A stretch of 64,000 nt of DNA from an uncultured cyanobacterium (GCA_903903925.1 CAIVAU010000112.1:1-64000); one strand, 5' to 3'. Numbered from the stretch's first letter, positions 1 through 9,371 are shown. Notes: generated from the sequence alone by a model not told the origin. Numbers and translations: made by a program.

Positions 1-1
1 C

Positions 2-142
2 GCTCAGGGGTTTGAAGATGGTTATTTTAATCGTCCTTATACTGGGCAAAAGGTGGTTGTACTTCCACCTCCTGTCATTTACAACTATCCCAATCCCGCT
101 GTTCGGTTCAATTTCGGGCTTGGATTTGGAAGATGGCACTAA
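2..142 (+). CDS. C-terminal end of an unidentified protein (cut by window edge)
   Basis: An open frame enters from the left edge and stops at TAA 140-142, leaving 46 codons. The visible tail is rich in Pro, Tyr, Phe, Gly and Asn (VVVLPPPVIYNYPNP, then FNFGLGFGRWH), which suggests an exported or surface protein ending in aromatic/glycine repeats. No domain is recognisable. The next gene follows 26 bp later on the same strand, so the two could be co-transcribed. Confidence 0.55.
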   Translation, partial: AQGFEDGYFNRPYTGQKVVVLPPPVIYNYPNPAVRFNFGLGFGRWH

Positions 143-168
143 CAAAAGAATATTGAAGGAGAGATGAA

Positions 169-564
169 GTGGATATTAGGCTAGTCAAAAAGCTTCTGAC
201 GCCAATTGAGTCAAATTTAGAAGATATAGATTTAAAGAAATTTTCTGGGGAATTGATGCAGATTTTTAGAGAAATTGGTTCGGAGACACCAGATAATCTA
301 AACTGTTGTGTTCATATAGACTATGGAATCGTTTCAGATCTCCAGTTTGAACCTAATAGAATCCTCGGGTTGAAAATTAAAGATAAGGACATACTTCTGT
401 CAGATGTTATGAACGCTGTGGAAGATTTAGAACTCCCCTCTCAAGTCAGGGAATATTTCCCGAATTTAAGTTTGGATGAGTGGAGAGCCGTAGCTCGAAT
501 GGTGACCATGATCTTGATCTCCCTCGAAAAAGTTATTGGAAGTCACGTCAATGATTCTCTCTAA
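169..564 (+). CDS. Hypothetical protein, 131 aa
   Basis: A GTG start at 169 has a good ribosome binding site (AAGGAGA, about 155-161). The ATG at 164 is out of frame and runs into a stop within a few codons, so GTG is the better choice. The product is soluble, mixed alpha/beta and acidic, without signal peptide or membrane segment. It has two Cys (CCVHIDYG) and a long C-terminal helix. I do not recognise a family. It converges on the ABC transporter operon, with 10 bp between the two stop codons, and may be unrelated to it. Confidence 0.6.
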   Translation: MDIRLVKKLLTPIESNLEDIDLKKFSGELMQIFREIGSETPDNLNCCVHIDYGIVSDLQFEPNRILGLKIKDKDILLSDVMNAVEDLELPSQVREYFPNLSLDEWRAVARMVTMILISLEKVIGSHVNDSL

Positions 565-574
565 GTTTCCGCTC

Positions 575-3511
575 TCACGCCATCTGTCGAGTCATCAACT
601 GGGCAAATAGACCCTCCACAGCAGCTAGCTCTGCAAAACTTCCTTGTTGCACAACCCGACCTGCTTGGAGTACATAGATACGGTGAGCGTGGCGGATTGT
701 ACTAAGTCGATGAGCGATCGCTATTCTGGTAACTTGTAACTTATCCAAACTTTCACTGACAATCGCCTGGGTTCTATTATCGAGTGCACTAGTAGCCTCA
801 TCGAATAACAAAATGCGGGGTTTTAATGCTAGTGCGCCAGCAATCAGCAATCGCTGTCGCTGTCCCCCGGAAAGATTTCCACCCCCTTCACTCACCACAG
901 TATGCATTTGCATTGGCATAGCAGCGATATCGTCAGCTAATCCCGACATCCGTGCTGCTTCCCAGGCTTCATCTAGGGTAATCTGAGCGCCGCCTGCAAT
1001 ATTCTCAAAAATCGTAGCTGAACTCAGGTGACCATTTTGCAAAACAACCCCCAATTGTCGGCGGACTGCATCGACATCTAACCCAGATAGGTCTTGACCA
1101 TCATAGTATACACTACCCGCTTGCGGAGTCTCAAACCCTAGGAGTAGTCGAAGTATGGTCGATTTGCCACTACCAGAGCCGCCTACCAGGGCAATAAACT
1201 CTCCAGGACCAGCAGAGATACTGACATCATCCAGAATCTGTGGTCCATCACTTTGATATCTAAATGTAACACGCTCTACAGTAATTTTACCAATAAGTCT
1301 GCCAGGATCAGCCTTGGTAAGATCCACTTCTGGAATGGTTCCCAAAATTGGCTGTGTGCGTTGCCACTGTGGAGTAACTCGTAAAATTTCCGTAACCGTA
1401 TTACTGAGGGTTGTGGTTCCTCTAGTAAAGTCACCAAAGGCTGTATTGAAAGCTAAGAAAGTACCAAGGGATAATTCTATACCTCCTGAAGTCTGAGAAT
1501 CTTCTAGCAACTTAACAGTAAACCAGAAGAGTACTCCATTCGTCAGTATAGGCATTAATGTATTGAAAAGCACAACAACATCTTCCACTCGCTGCGTGCT
1601 AAGTTCCAGCTTAATTTGCTGAGTATATTTTTGACTCCAAGAGGCGAAGGCACGTTCTTCAGCCCCAGCAATATGCAGTTTAGAAATGCCATTTATAAGC
1701 TGCACCGTCTGCCCAAAAATATTTCCCCGCACTTCTAGCAGAGGACGCACTTTGGACAACAGGAGCATACCAGAGACTGTAGTGAGGGCGATAGTAACTA
1801 TGGCCGCTGCGACTGCAATTAGGGCTAATTTATAATTGTAATAAAATAACTGTCCCAAGTAAAACAGTGCAAACAGACTGGTCATAAAATTGATTAGGGT
1901 TCTGCCACTGAGTTGGCGACGGATTGTACTCACCGATGTTATGCGGGAGAGGAGGTCTCCTGTGGTATACTTTCGGAAAAAAGATACTGGCAAGTTCAGG
2001 AGCCGATCCCATACACCAGCTTGAGTCGAAGCATCGCCAGCAGTTTCCATCCGCAGAAGAGCAAACCCCTGAGCCAGTTGTAATAGTCCCGTACCCAAAG
2101 CTGTAACTAGTAAGCCCAATCCTATTTGCAGCAATAACCCGCGATCGCTATCTGGAATTGCGTTGTCGATGATAATCCCAGTGGTGTAGGGTGTCAGCAT
2201 CCCCAAAAGCGTGACCCCAATGCCAGCAAAGACAATTAGCAGCAGATCCCGCCCATGTCCAGTCAGTGTAAACTTGAGTATATCAATAGCTTGGAGTGAC
2301 AGCGAGGGCAAAGAGCGATAAAACGTATAAGCAACAGGAGCGAGTGTCGCAGCTATACCCTCATCCACTCTCATCCGAGTATGCTCAACAGGGTCAAAAA
2401 TTTCATAACGAGTTGCAGAAACAGGCAGCAGTGCAACTGGTCGGTTGTCCTGAGTGTAGGCTACTATTGGACCAGAATCCTTCTCCCACCAATGATCTCG
2501 CAACAGCACTCGCCGCATCCGAATGCGTGAAGCCCGCACAATTGCTTCCAAAGGTTCTTTAACCCGCTTGAGGTTTTCAGAGCGAGATGGGGGGCAAATT
2601 TTTATCCCCATAGCCCTTCCCACCGCACCAGCAGCAACCAACAAAGGAGTGCCTTCTAGGAAAAAGTCCCCATCTTGGGAACTCAAGGTTGATGCTAGCT
2701 CTCCTATAGCCTGTGCTGTGACTTGGCGATTCAGGCGTTGGCGATCGCGCAACCGTTCCAATTCTGCCTGCGCTGCTTGCTCATCCAGGAGGTAAATGCA
2801 TTGTAGAATTTGAGTATGCAACTGGGATAATCCAGCCAGCAGAGTATGTGGGTTGTGGAGTCCGCTGATAGTTTCAGTTGTGAGTTGAACCCCCTCTCCG
2901 GCTTCTAACCACATTCTGTCACTCAGGGGGAAAGTTGCGGTGGCGGGCGTCAGAGTCAGTTCCTCAAACCCCAAAAAGCGGACAGTACCTTCAGTCAACT
3001 TTACCCAACACGTTACACCTGCTTCTGGCTGGAAAGTTTGAGCATCAATCAGAGAAAATCGCGATAGTCCTTCAGCCTTCACGTGAATTGTTGGCATGGT
3101 AACGTGGGAGAATACACTACCCAATTGCAATAACCAAGTGTCGATCCAAGCGATAACTCTCCTATCTCCATTGGCGACTAACTCCCGAAAACATTCCTGA
3201 TGTACATGTAGTAATTCAGTCTCTCCTATTGGTACTGCCAAAATTTGACGGTGCTGATTATCTTGTACAGAGATGATATTTGGCCTCTGGTCAGCAGTTC
3301 CGAAAAGTGCCTCCCCTTGACTAATACTGCATAGATAACGGCGAGTCCCTTCGATAACGCCATCTTTTACCGTCACAGCAAACAACGCCATAGAGCCAGA
3401 CTGAACCACCCAAAACCGATCTGGGTCATTCAGTAGAATCGGTTCATTGCCATTAATTATATAAGTTTGTCCTTGTAATACCATATAGAATTTTAGATCT
3501 GAGATTTTCAA
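575..3511 (-). CDS. NHLM-type bacteriocin export ABC protein, permease/ATP-binding, no peptidase
   Basis: This is the last gene of the RiPP export operon, 978 aa. The first 400 or so residues are soluble and lack the C39 Cys/His peptidase motifs; the start looks weakly like a cyclic-nucleotide/cupin fold. About six membrane helices follow (roughly 415-690), then an ATPase domain with Walker A (GGSGSGKS), signature LSGGQRQR, Walker B (ILLFDEATSALD) and H-loop (AHRLST). This layout matches the second ABC protein of NHLM bacteriocin systems (TIGR03797 type). It starts 27 bp after the C39 ABC gene stops. By inference the two ABC proteins and the HlyD-like protein form one exporter of leader-cleaved peptides. 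The function of the long N-terminal region is unknown. Confidence 0.9.
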   Translation of the reverse strand: MKISDLKFYMVLQGQTYIINGNEPILLNDPDRFWVVQSGSMALFAVTVKDGVIEGTRRYLCSISQGEALFGTADQRPNIISVQDNQHRQILAVPIGETELLHVHQECFRELVANGDRRVIAWIDTWLLQLGSVFSHVTMPTIHVKAEGLSRFSLIDAQTFQPEAGVTCWVKLTEGTVRFLGFEELTLTPATATFPLSDRMWLEAGEGVQLTTETISGLHNPHTLLAGLSQLHTQILQCIYLLDEQAAQAELERLRDRQRLNRQVTAQAIGELASTLSSQDGDFFLEGTPLLVAAGAVGRAMGIKICPPSRSENLKRVKEPLEAIVRASRIRMRRVLLRDHWWEKDSGPIVAYTQDNRPVALLPVSATRYEIFDPVEHTRMRVDEGIAATLAPVAYTFYRSLPSLSLQAIDILKFTLTGHGRDLLLIVFAGIGVTLLGMLTPYTTGIIIDNAIPDSDRGLLLQIGLGLLVTALGTGLLQLAQGFALLRMETAGDASTQAGVWDRLLNLPVSFFRKYTTGDLLSRITSVSTIRRQLSGRTLINFMTSLFALFYLGQLFYYNYKLALIAVAAAIVTIALTTVSGMLLLSKVRPLLEVRGNIFGQTVQLINGISKLHIAGAEERAFASWSQKYTQQIKLELSTQRVEDVVVLFNTLMPILTNGVLFWFTVKLLEDSQTSGGIELSLGTFLAFNTAFGDFTRGTTTLSNTVTEILRVTPQWQRTQPILGTIPEVDLTKADPGRLIGKITVERVTFRYQSDGPQILDDVSISAGPGEFIALVGGSGSGKSTILRLLLGFETPQAGSVYYDGQDLSGLDVDAVRRQLGVVLQNGHLSSATIFENIAGGAQITLDEAWEAARMSGLADDIAAMPMQMHTVVSEGGGNLSGGQRQRLLIAGALALKPRILLFDEATSALDNRTQAIVSESLDKLQVTRIAIAHRLSTIRHAHRIYVLQAGRVVQQGSFAELAAVEGLFAQLMTRQMA

Positions 3512-3538
3512 TTAATTAATAGTCTCCCCTTCCCCTTC

Positions 3539-5815
3539 TTATTCACTGCGAATCAAGCGGGAGTATACACCGTCAACTTGCCACAATTGTTGGTGAGTGC
3601 CTTGTTGTACAACCTTTCCGCATTCTAGGACGATAATTTGATCGCAGTCGCGGATAGTACTTAATCGGTGGGCGACAATGACGCAGGTACATCCACGGCG
3701 ACGGAGATTCTGGTCAATGATTTGTTCTGTTTCTGGATCTAGGGCACTTGTGGCTTCATCCATGACGAGAATGGAGGGATTATTGACTAAAGCACGAGCG
3801 ATTTCCAGCCGTTGTCGCTGACCTCCACTTAAATTAGCAGCACCTTCTATAAGTTCTGCATCAAATCCTCCAGACATGGAGAGAATGACATCGGCGATCG
3901 CTGCATCAAGACATGCCCGCATCAGGTTTTTATCTGGTACAGTAGTATCCCATAAGGTTAGATTGTCCCTAACCGTGCCACCAAACAGCAAAATATCCTG
4001 CTCTACCATAGCAACGGAGTTAGTGAGTAGTTGCTGAGGGATTTGCTCTCTAGGTTTACCATCAAAACAAATTTCTCCTGCCCAAGGTTGGTAAAGTCCG
4101 CTCACAAGTTTGGCAATGGTAGACTTGCCAGAACCACTTCCTCCCACCAAAGCTACTCGCTGCCCAGGTTTAATTGAGAGGTTAAAGTTTTCAACTAGGG
4201 GGGGTTCTAAGCGGCTATAACCAAAGGTGATATTCTGTAACTCAACATACCCCTGTAATTTAGGAACAAGATAGGAGGATAATTCTACCTCCCCTGCTCC
4301 CCTCTCCCCCCTATCCCCAGAGGGGACCTCGAGTCCCCCCTGCTCCCCATTGCCCACTCCCTCCCCAATCGGATTATCCAGCACATCATCAAGGCGAATC
4401 AAATTCCCTTCCAGTTCCTGAAGAGTAGTACCGAAGTTGACAAGATTATTCACAGGCTGCTGGAAATTAAACATCAAACCTTGAAAGGCGATGAGCATCC
4501 CGATACTGAGATGTCCATCCATGACTCGTAAACCGCCGACAACTAATAAAAACATGGAAGAAAGGGCGGACAGAAGAGTCGGTAATACGGAGAATGTCTG
4601 ATTTGTTACTCCTAGTTCCTGCTGGGAATTGAGAGCTTTTGTGTAGTAACCCGACCACCTGGAAAAGAAATCTGACTCTAAGCCAGATGCTTTCAGTGTT
4701 TCTATACTTTGCAGAGCAGCAATGGATACGCCAGCAGCTTTCCCATATTCTTGGATCAATCGTTGATTTGCATCTACACGTTGACGGGAAATCAACTGTA
4801 AGGTTAAGACGTTGACGGCAGCAAAACTGACTACAATTAATGTCAGTACCCAGTCATATTGCATCATGACTAGGGCATAAAAAAGCACCATCACTGTATC
4901 GATGATTGTAGTTGCCAACTTTCCAGCAAGAACATCAGCAACTTGGTCGTTGAGAGTGGTGCGATTACTGATTTCCCCAGCAAATCGTTGGGCGTAAAAG
5001 CTAACAGGTAAGTGCAGGATGTGCCATAAAAATCTGCTGGACATGCCTACAGCTAGTTTGATTTTTAATCGGCGCAGGTAGCGTAACCGTAGTAGCGTTA
5101 GTGAGCCTTGAAGTAGACAGGCGATCGCCATTGCCACAAGCAAAGGACGCAGCCATAACTGTCGCCCCTGCACCAAGATGTCGTCTACAAACACTTGGCT
5201 AAACACGGGTACTACCAACCCAACCAAGGTTAAGAAAAATCCCGCAACCATGCAGTAAATTAAAGCACCTTCAGTACCCTGTAGCCGCTCCCACAGGGAT
5301 AAAATCATGCTAGGTTTGCGACCACCTTTTTGGAACTCCGTCCCTGGCTCAATCACCAGCACAACTCCCGTATATCCCTCGTCAAATTCTTGCAAAGATA
5401 TGTGACGTGGACCCGTAGCGGGGTCATTGAGATCAACCCGGTGTTGACGAAATCCCTCTACGACGAGGAAGTGGTTGAAGTTCCAAAAGACAATATAAGG
5501 AGGGCGCAAATCTTGAAGTTGCTTTAGTTCTTTTTTAAAACCTTTGGCTTGGAGTCCATAACTTCGAGCAGCTTTGAGCATATTAGATGCTTTACTGCCA
5601 TCACGAGAAACACCGCAGTCTCGCCGCAGTTGTGGTAGTGGTATAATTCGACCGTAGTAACCCAGAATAATTCCCAAAGCAGCAGCACCACATTCCACGG
5701 CTTCCATTTGTAGGAGGGTGGGAGTTTTTACCCGTATGCTTCTGCGGGGCAGTAGTTTTTGCAGGTACTCCCAAGGATGAATTGGTGTTACTAAAGTAGA
5801 TTTAATAGATACCAC
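3539..5815 (-). CDS. NHLM-type ABC exporter with C39 leader peptidase
   Basis: A 758 aa peptidase/permease/ATPase. The N-terminal C39 domain (about 30-165) has catalytic Cys in MEAVECGAAALG, His in NFNHFLVVEG and Asp in LNDPATG. It should cut precursors after the Gly-Gly of the leader during export. Six membrane helices follow, then an ATPase domain (Walker A VGGSGSGKST, signature NLSGGQRQR, Walker B ILVMDEATSALD). It is the TIGR03796 type. Its start overlaps the end of the HlyD-like gene by 14 bp. Oddity: the linker before the ATPase domain (about residues 487-512) carries an in-frame GC-rich insert encoding GGLEVPSGDRGERGA, also present in HmpE (see findings). Cleavage would fit the three precursors here, which all end their leaders in AGG. 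Confidence 0.93.
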   Translation of the reverse strand: MVSIKSTLVTPIHPWEYLQKLLPRRSIRVKTPTLLQMEAVECGAAALGIILGYYGRIIPLPQLRRDCGVSRDGSKASNMLKAARSYGLQAKGFKKELKQLQDLRPPYIVFWNFNHFLVVEGFRQHRVDLNDPATGPRHISLQEFDEGYTGVVLVIEPGTEFQKGGRKPSMILSLWERLQGTEGALIYCMVAGFFLTLVGLVVPVFSQVFVDDILVQGRQLWLRPLLVAMAIACLLQGSLTLLRLRYLRRLKIKLAVGMSSRFLWHILHLPVSFYAQRFAGEISNRTTLNDQVADVLAGKLATTIIDTVMVLFYALVMMQYDWVLTLIVVSFAAVNVLTLQLISRQRVDANQRLIQEYGKAAGVSIAALQSIETLKASGLESDFFSRWSGYYTKALNSQQELGVTNQTFSVLPTLLSALSSMFLLVVGGLRVMDGHLSIGMLIAFQGLMFNFQQPVNNLVNFGTTLQELEGNLIRLDDVLDNPIGEGVGNGEQGGLEVPSGDRGERGAGEVELSSYLVPKLQGYVELQNITFGYSRLEPPLVENFNLSIKPGQRVALVGGSGSGKSTIAKLVSGLYQPWAGEICFDGKPREQIPQQLLTNSVAMVEQDILLFGGTVRDNLTLWDTTVPDKNLMRACLDAAIADVILSMSGGFDAELIEGAANLSGGQRQRLEIARALVNNPSILVMDEATSALDPETEQIIDQNLRRRGCTCVIVAHRLSTIRDCDQIIVLECGKVVQQGTHQQLWQVDGVYSRLIRSE
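4294..4346 (-). repeat. GC-rich interspersed element inside the C39 ABC gene
   Basis: A block of 53 bp begins GGAGCAGGGGGGACTC and ends GGGGAGCAG on the minus strand. The same block, 8 bp longer, lies in hmpE at 38056-38116. It keeps the reading frame and sits in the linker between membrane and ATPase domains. Confidence 0.75.
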
Positions 5816-7247
5816 TGACAGACCTCAAGATCGGTAAAACGAAGGTGATAGGAGCGCGTTCTTCCACCTTGATTCGCACAACAGTGGTAGTTCCCGAAGA
5901 GATTTTTAGGTGTGGGCCTTGAGAAGAAGACCACTTGTAGCCACTCGGTGTATTGGCATCTAAATCAAGGTCAGATAATACTTGTATCAGTCCTTGTTGT
6001 TTAGACACGAGACTTTCTACGATTTCTAGATTTCCAACCTCCGACGTAGCTGCCTCTTTTGTGATGGGAAAGCGTGAGATACTGGTGACAGTACCCACCA
6101 TACCGCCAAAGCGTTCTCGTTTGACCGTTTGGGGGGTAATATGTATTTTCATCCCAGGTTGAATTTTCTTGCCCTCTGATACTGGAAAATAGGTGACGCC
6201 AACTAACTTACTTTGAGGATTTTCTGCCTCTATGGTTGCTAAGCGAGTGCCAGCGTTGACAACTTGTCCTGGTGTCAGCGTAATTTCTAAAATACGTCCT
6301 GAGTATTGAGTAATAATCTGGCTGTTATTGCCTAGTTGAAGTTCCAGTTTGGCAATCTCTCTTTTGACTTCTTGAATCTCTTTTTTCCGGGTAGTTGCAT
6401 TTTCTAAGTCTTGTTGAGCCACAGAAGCTTGTTTACTATCCAGTGCCTTCAACTGAGATTGCAGGTCAGAGATGGTACTAAGATTTTCACGATAGTCTTT
6501 TTCTTGTTGAGTCTCCTTCACATCGAGTTCTTTCAATTGACCTTGGATATCAGCGATTTTTTCCTGGTTTTGCAAATATTCTTGTTCTCCTTTGAGAGCT
6601 TCATCCCCGGAAAGCGCTCCTTCTTTTTTAAATAGCTGTTTGCGGGTTTCCATTCTCTGTCGGAAAAGGGGAGCCAGACCTTGGGTTTGCTGGAGGCGCT
6701 GCTGCAAACCTTGGCGTTGCTGCCCAATAGAGGTATTGCCTTTAGTTTTCAGCAGAGGCGTCATGGCTTGCAGTTCCTGGATGCGTTGCTGGAGATAGTG
6801 GCTTTGCTGCTGCTGCGATCGCTGTTCCTGTTCCAGCCTTTGCCCTTGCAACGAACCAACTGCTTGATCTTGTGACTCTAGTTGCGTTAGCTTAGTTTGC
6901 TGCTGTTGTAGTTGCTTGCGGAGTTCAACTTGGTCAATCGTCGCCAGTACTTGCCCCTTTTTAATGATATCTCCGACTTTGATATTCAGAGCCATTAACT
7001 GCCCAGAGCTTTTCGATTGCAGTGGTACAACGTTATTGGGGTAAATGAGTACACCTTGACCTTCGATAGTAATGGGGATACGACCGTAAATACTCCAGAT
7101 GAAGGCTACTCCCACCAACGAACCCAAGGCGACAAGAGGTAGCCAACTTCTGGGGCTGACTACCTGCATCAGCTGGTCTAGTCTTTCAGGCGAGGATAGA
7201 CGCTCTAGGGATTCTTTACGGAATATGGTGGTTTTCTGGTTTAGCAT
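5802..7247 (-). CDS. HlyD-family secretion adaptor of the NHLM bacteriocin system
   Basis: A 481 aa membrane-fusion protein. One N-terminal membrane helix (about 37-58, LVALGSLVGVAFIWSIYG) is followed by a lipoyl-like half (GQVLATIDQ), a long Gln/Leu-rich coiled coil (about 110-300) and the returning lipoyl/beta-barrel half (GRILEITLTPGQVVNAGTRLATIEA). It matches the TIGR03794 type. It would link the ABC exporter to the outer envelope. It starts 106 bp after the epimerase gene ends and overlaps the C39 ABC gene by 14 bp, so it is part of the same minus-strand operon. Confidence 0.92.
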   Translation of the reverse strand: MLNQKTTIFRKESLERLSSPERLDQLMQVVSPRSWLPLVALGSLVGVAFIWSIYGRIPITIEGQGVLIYPNNVVPLQSKSSGQLMALNIKVGDIIKKGQVLATIDQVELRKQLQQQQTKLTQLESQDQAVGSLQGQRLEQEQRSQQQQSHYLQQRIQELQAMTPLLKTKGNTSIGQQRQGLQQRLQQTQGLAPLFRQRMETRKQLFKKEGALSGDEALKGEQEYLQNQEKIADIQGQLKELDVKETQQEKDYRENLSTISDLQSQLKALDSKQASVAQQDLENATTRKKEIQEVKREIAKLELQLGNNSQIITQYSGRILEITLTPGQVVNAGTRLATIEAENPQSKLVGVTYFPVSEGKKIQPGMKIHITPQTVKRERFGGMVGTVTSISRFPITKEAATSEVGNLEIVESLVSKQQGLIQVLSDLDLDANTPSGYKWSSSQGPHLKISSGTTTVVRIKVEERAPITFVLPILRSVSGIY

Positions 7248-7353
7248 TATCGATTGCTCCCGGAATTTTTAAATGCTCCAAAACACTTATATCTATCCTC
7301 AAGTATTGTCGTACATTATATACTTGCCTTATTTCCCCCAATATTTCTGACTT

Positions 7354-8775
7354 CTATAATAGGGAGCTTCTGGGTTTTGGCTCGTAGTCTAAAACCCCTT
7401 TCTCAAAAAGGAGATTAAGGGTGCTAAATATATCAGCAGACGAGACACCACGGAGGTTGAACAAAAAAGCAATGTCTTCAGCAGTTTTATCACCCTTGTG
7501 TATAACTTCACCTAAATCTCTGAGATAAAGCTGATTACGAAACTTAAAAGTTTTGAATTTCGTTGAAAGTTGAAACCCATCAGCAAGACTTTCGTATTTT
7601 AGATCATCAGCGAAACTAATTAAATCACTAGATCTAACTGTCAAAGGCATATTATCAACCATCATCCTTTCTAGGAGAGCTTTTAGATCTTCCGCATCTA
7701 AGAAAGTTCCTTCATCATAAACTATAAAGCCTAACGGCCAGCGGTCATCAGCATTGCATGGGCTAATGAGTCTCACACTCCGGTCAACCATATTAAACAA
7801 AAATCCTGTTACACAGGCAATTGTTCCTTGCTCAGAAAACTCACTATTTTTTTCCCTTTTCTTTAAATTTCTTTCCCTTGTTCTTCCAGCGTTAGCTTTT
7901 ATCGTATTAGCTTCCTTATTTTGCAGTGCTAGCCTGACGAATTTTAGCTCCTCAGCACTAAATTCTTTATGAACTTCATTCAGCATTTTAAGGGAAAGAA
8001 TAGAGAAATTATTTAATAAGCATCCCTTTTTATTTGATAGTTTCAAAAATGCACGGGTGCGTTCTGGATCTTTCAAAGATTGAGCTGTAGTGGTTGACGG
8101 AAATATTCCCAGAATATTGTGAAAATCACAGCAGTATTTCTCATAATCTGGATTGTCAAATGGATCTGTTGCCCAGTAGCAAAATCCGGAAGATGCCGCA
8201 GTTCCAAGAATCTCTTTCATTAACTCAAGTATTTCGTGCCAAAGCTTTGCATTTTCTTGGTTATAAATAAAAATATTACTTAACTGAGGTGCAGAAATAG
8301 CACAAAACCAGCATCCGACAGAGCAACCCTTGCTCAGTTCAAAACAAATAGGAGCATGTAAAATACTATCTTGATGACACTTTTTAAACTGCCTCACCGC
8401 ACGAGCAATCTGCCTTTCCCGCCACGCCTTAAAACGCGGCTCTCTTGAAGAGGCAGCAATAGACTTCATTATAACATCTATTCTATTTTTATGAGTAAAT
8501 TCCTGCAACGTCTTGAAATATGCAGAATTTGAAACTTTTTCAGGAAATTCTTGAGAAAAGTTTAGATTACATAGTGCTCTAATTTCTTCAGGATCTAACT
8601 TTAGACCGTAACAAGTCATAGACTTGTACGGATCTATAGATACCTGCTCTCGAAAACAGGGATCTGCATTCCATCTTTCCATAAATCGTTTTATGTCACT
8701 TACATCTGCTTTTTGATGAGTATCTATTGATTCTAACTGCAATATTTCATTTTTTTGTATTTTGTCAATCACCAT
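7354..8775 (-). CDS. PoyD-like radical SAM RiPP peptide epimerase
   Basis: A 473 aa radical SAM protein. The cluster motif is CSVGCWFC (CX3CX2C, near residues 151-158) within LSKGCSVGCWFCAISAP, the signature I know from PoyD/OspD-type enzymes that turn L- into D-residues in peptide cores (TIGR04517 type). The N-terminal 70 residues (MERWNADPCFREQVSIDP ... YGLKLDPEE) resemble a leader-like domain. GTG at 8778 directly precedes ATG at 8775; I take the ATG. The gene lies between an NHLP precursor (195 bp upstream) and the export genes, so that precursor is its likely substrate. Which residues it would epimerise cannot be read from the sequence. Confidence 0.85.
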   Translation of the reverse strand: MVIDKIQKNEILQLESIDTHQKADVSDIKRFMERWNADPCFREQVSIDPYKSMTCYGLKLDPEEIRALCNLNFSQEFPEKVSNSAYFKTLQEFTHKNRIDVIMKSIAASSREPRFKAWRERQIARAVRQFKKCHQDSILHAPICFELSKGCSVGCWFCAISAPQLSNIFIYNQENAKLWHEILELMKEILGTAASSGFCYWATDPFDNPDYEKYCCDFHNILGIFPSTTTAQSLKDPERTRAFLKLSNKKGCLLNNFSILSLKMLNEVHKEFSAEELKFVRLALQNKEANTIKANAGRTRERNLKKREKNSEFSEQGTIACVTGFLFNMVDRSVRLISPCNADDRWPLGFIVYDEGTFLDAEDLKALLERMMVDNMPLTVRSSDLISFADDLKYESLADGFQLSTKFKTFKFRNQLYLRDLGEVIHKGDKTAEDIAFLFNLRGVSSADIFSTLNLLFEKGVLDYEPKPRSSLL

Positions 8776-8843
8776 CACAAAAACTACCTTTAAAAAGTAT
8801 TTTTATTAATTCGTAAGATTTTTTAAATGATTTTGTGCAGTTC

Positions 8844-8877
8844 TAATATAAATTAACACATTAACTAATTTATATTA
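8844..8877 (-). other. Perfect AT-rich hairpin between precursor and epimerase
   Basis: Arms TAATATAAATTA (8844-8855) and TAATTTATATTA (8866-8877) form a perfect 12 bp stem with a 10 nt loop. No U-run follows. It may stabilise the precursor mRNA 3' end or act as a leaky terminator or processing site. Confidence 0.6.
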
Positions 8878-8890
8878 TGGTTTACATGAA

Positions 8891-8941
8891 AACCGATGGC
8901 ATACAAGATTTATATTGAAAATCATAAAATGTCCATCGGTT
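8891..8941 (-). other. Second inverted repeat after the NHLP precursor
   Basis: AACCGATGG (8891-8899) pairs with CCATCGGTT (8933-8941) across a 33 nt loop, 29 bp past the precursor stop codon in the direction of transcription. With the next hairpin it makes a two-stem structure between precursor and maturase. Confidence 0.5.
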
Positions 8942-8969
8942 ATATGGAATTGTTATCAACTATCCTCTT

Positions 8970-9281
8970 TTAGAACTCAAGAGAGAAAGTCCAGCTAAGC
9001 TTAAAACCACCTGCAACTGCTTCCAACGCTTCATCGGTCAATTCTTCAGAAGCTACCACATTTACAGGTTTTTTAGGAATCACTAAATAGAGTGCATTTG
9101 AGCTTTCTTCGAGCACTGTAATTTCAGGCATTTCAGGAATTGTTTGTCCTAGCTCTCTAGCATAAACTGCCTTGGGATTACTGATTAATTCCTGCTTAAA
9201 AGATTCATCTTTCCAAGCCTTGATAATTAGTTGTGTTTCAAACTCATGTCTGGTTTGTGGTTGAGACGTTTGGTTAGACAT
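8970..9281 (-). CDS. NHLP-leader (proteusin-type) RiPP precursor peptide
   Basis: A 103 aa precursor. The leader is of the nitrile-hydratase alpha-like type (TIGR03793 type): IIKAWKDESFKQELISNPKA, then a beta-rich part (EITVLEESSNALYLVIP), then the ending ELTDEALEAVAGG. Cleavage after Gly-Gly would release an 11-residue core, FKLSWTFSLEF, which has no Cys and is rich in Phe, Ser and Leu. The next gene codes for a PoyD-like epimerase and then the exporter, so the product is inferred to be a short secreted peptide with D-residues. A direct-repeat operator candidate lies 60-90 bp upstream (9341-9371). Confidence 0.9.
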   Translation of the reverse strand: MSNQTSQPQTRHEFETQLIIKAWKDESFKQELISNPKAVYARELGQTIPEMPEITVLEESSNALYLVIPKKPVNVVASEELTDEALEAVAGGFKLSWTFSLEF

Positions 9282-9316
9282 ATTAAATCCTCTGAATTAA
9301 ACTTGTTAGTTAATAG

Positions 9317-9322
9317 CTTATA
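9317..9322 (-). promoter_or_regulatory. Possible -10 element (TATAAG) of the NHLP precursor
   Basis: TATAAG on the minus strand lies 18 bp downstream of the GTGCATTG half of the direct-repeat site. An activator bound there would overlap the -35 region. Assignment is from position and sequence only. Confidence 0.3.
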
Positions 9323-9340
9323 AGTAACTAAATCTGATAA

Positions 9341-9371
9341 CAATGCACATTCTTTAGATTATCACTCACAT
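9341..9371 (-). promoter_or_regulatory. Direct-repeat operator candidate, NHLP precursor
   Basis: On the minus strand ATGTGAGT and ATGTGCATTG lie in direct orientation, 21 bp apart. Near-identical sites occur at 9532-9561, 13121-13150 and 20477-20507, each upstream of a gene of the RiPP locus. The arrangement fits an AraC-type regulator. Confidence 0.7.

Noticed and set aside
7351..7375. TAGGGAGCTTCTGGGTTTTGG near the epimerase stop as another MITE end
   Set aside because: It only loosely matches the terminal repeat at 10245, has no partner arm nearby and lies in the coding end of the epimerase gene.
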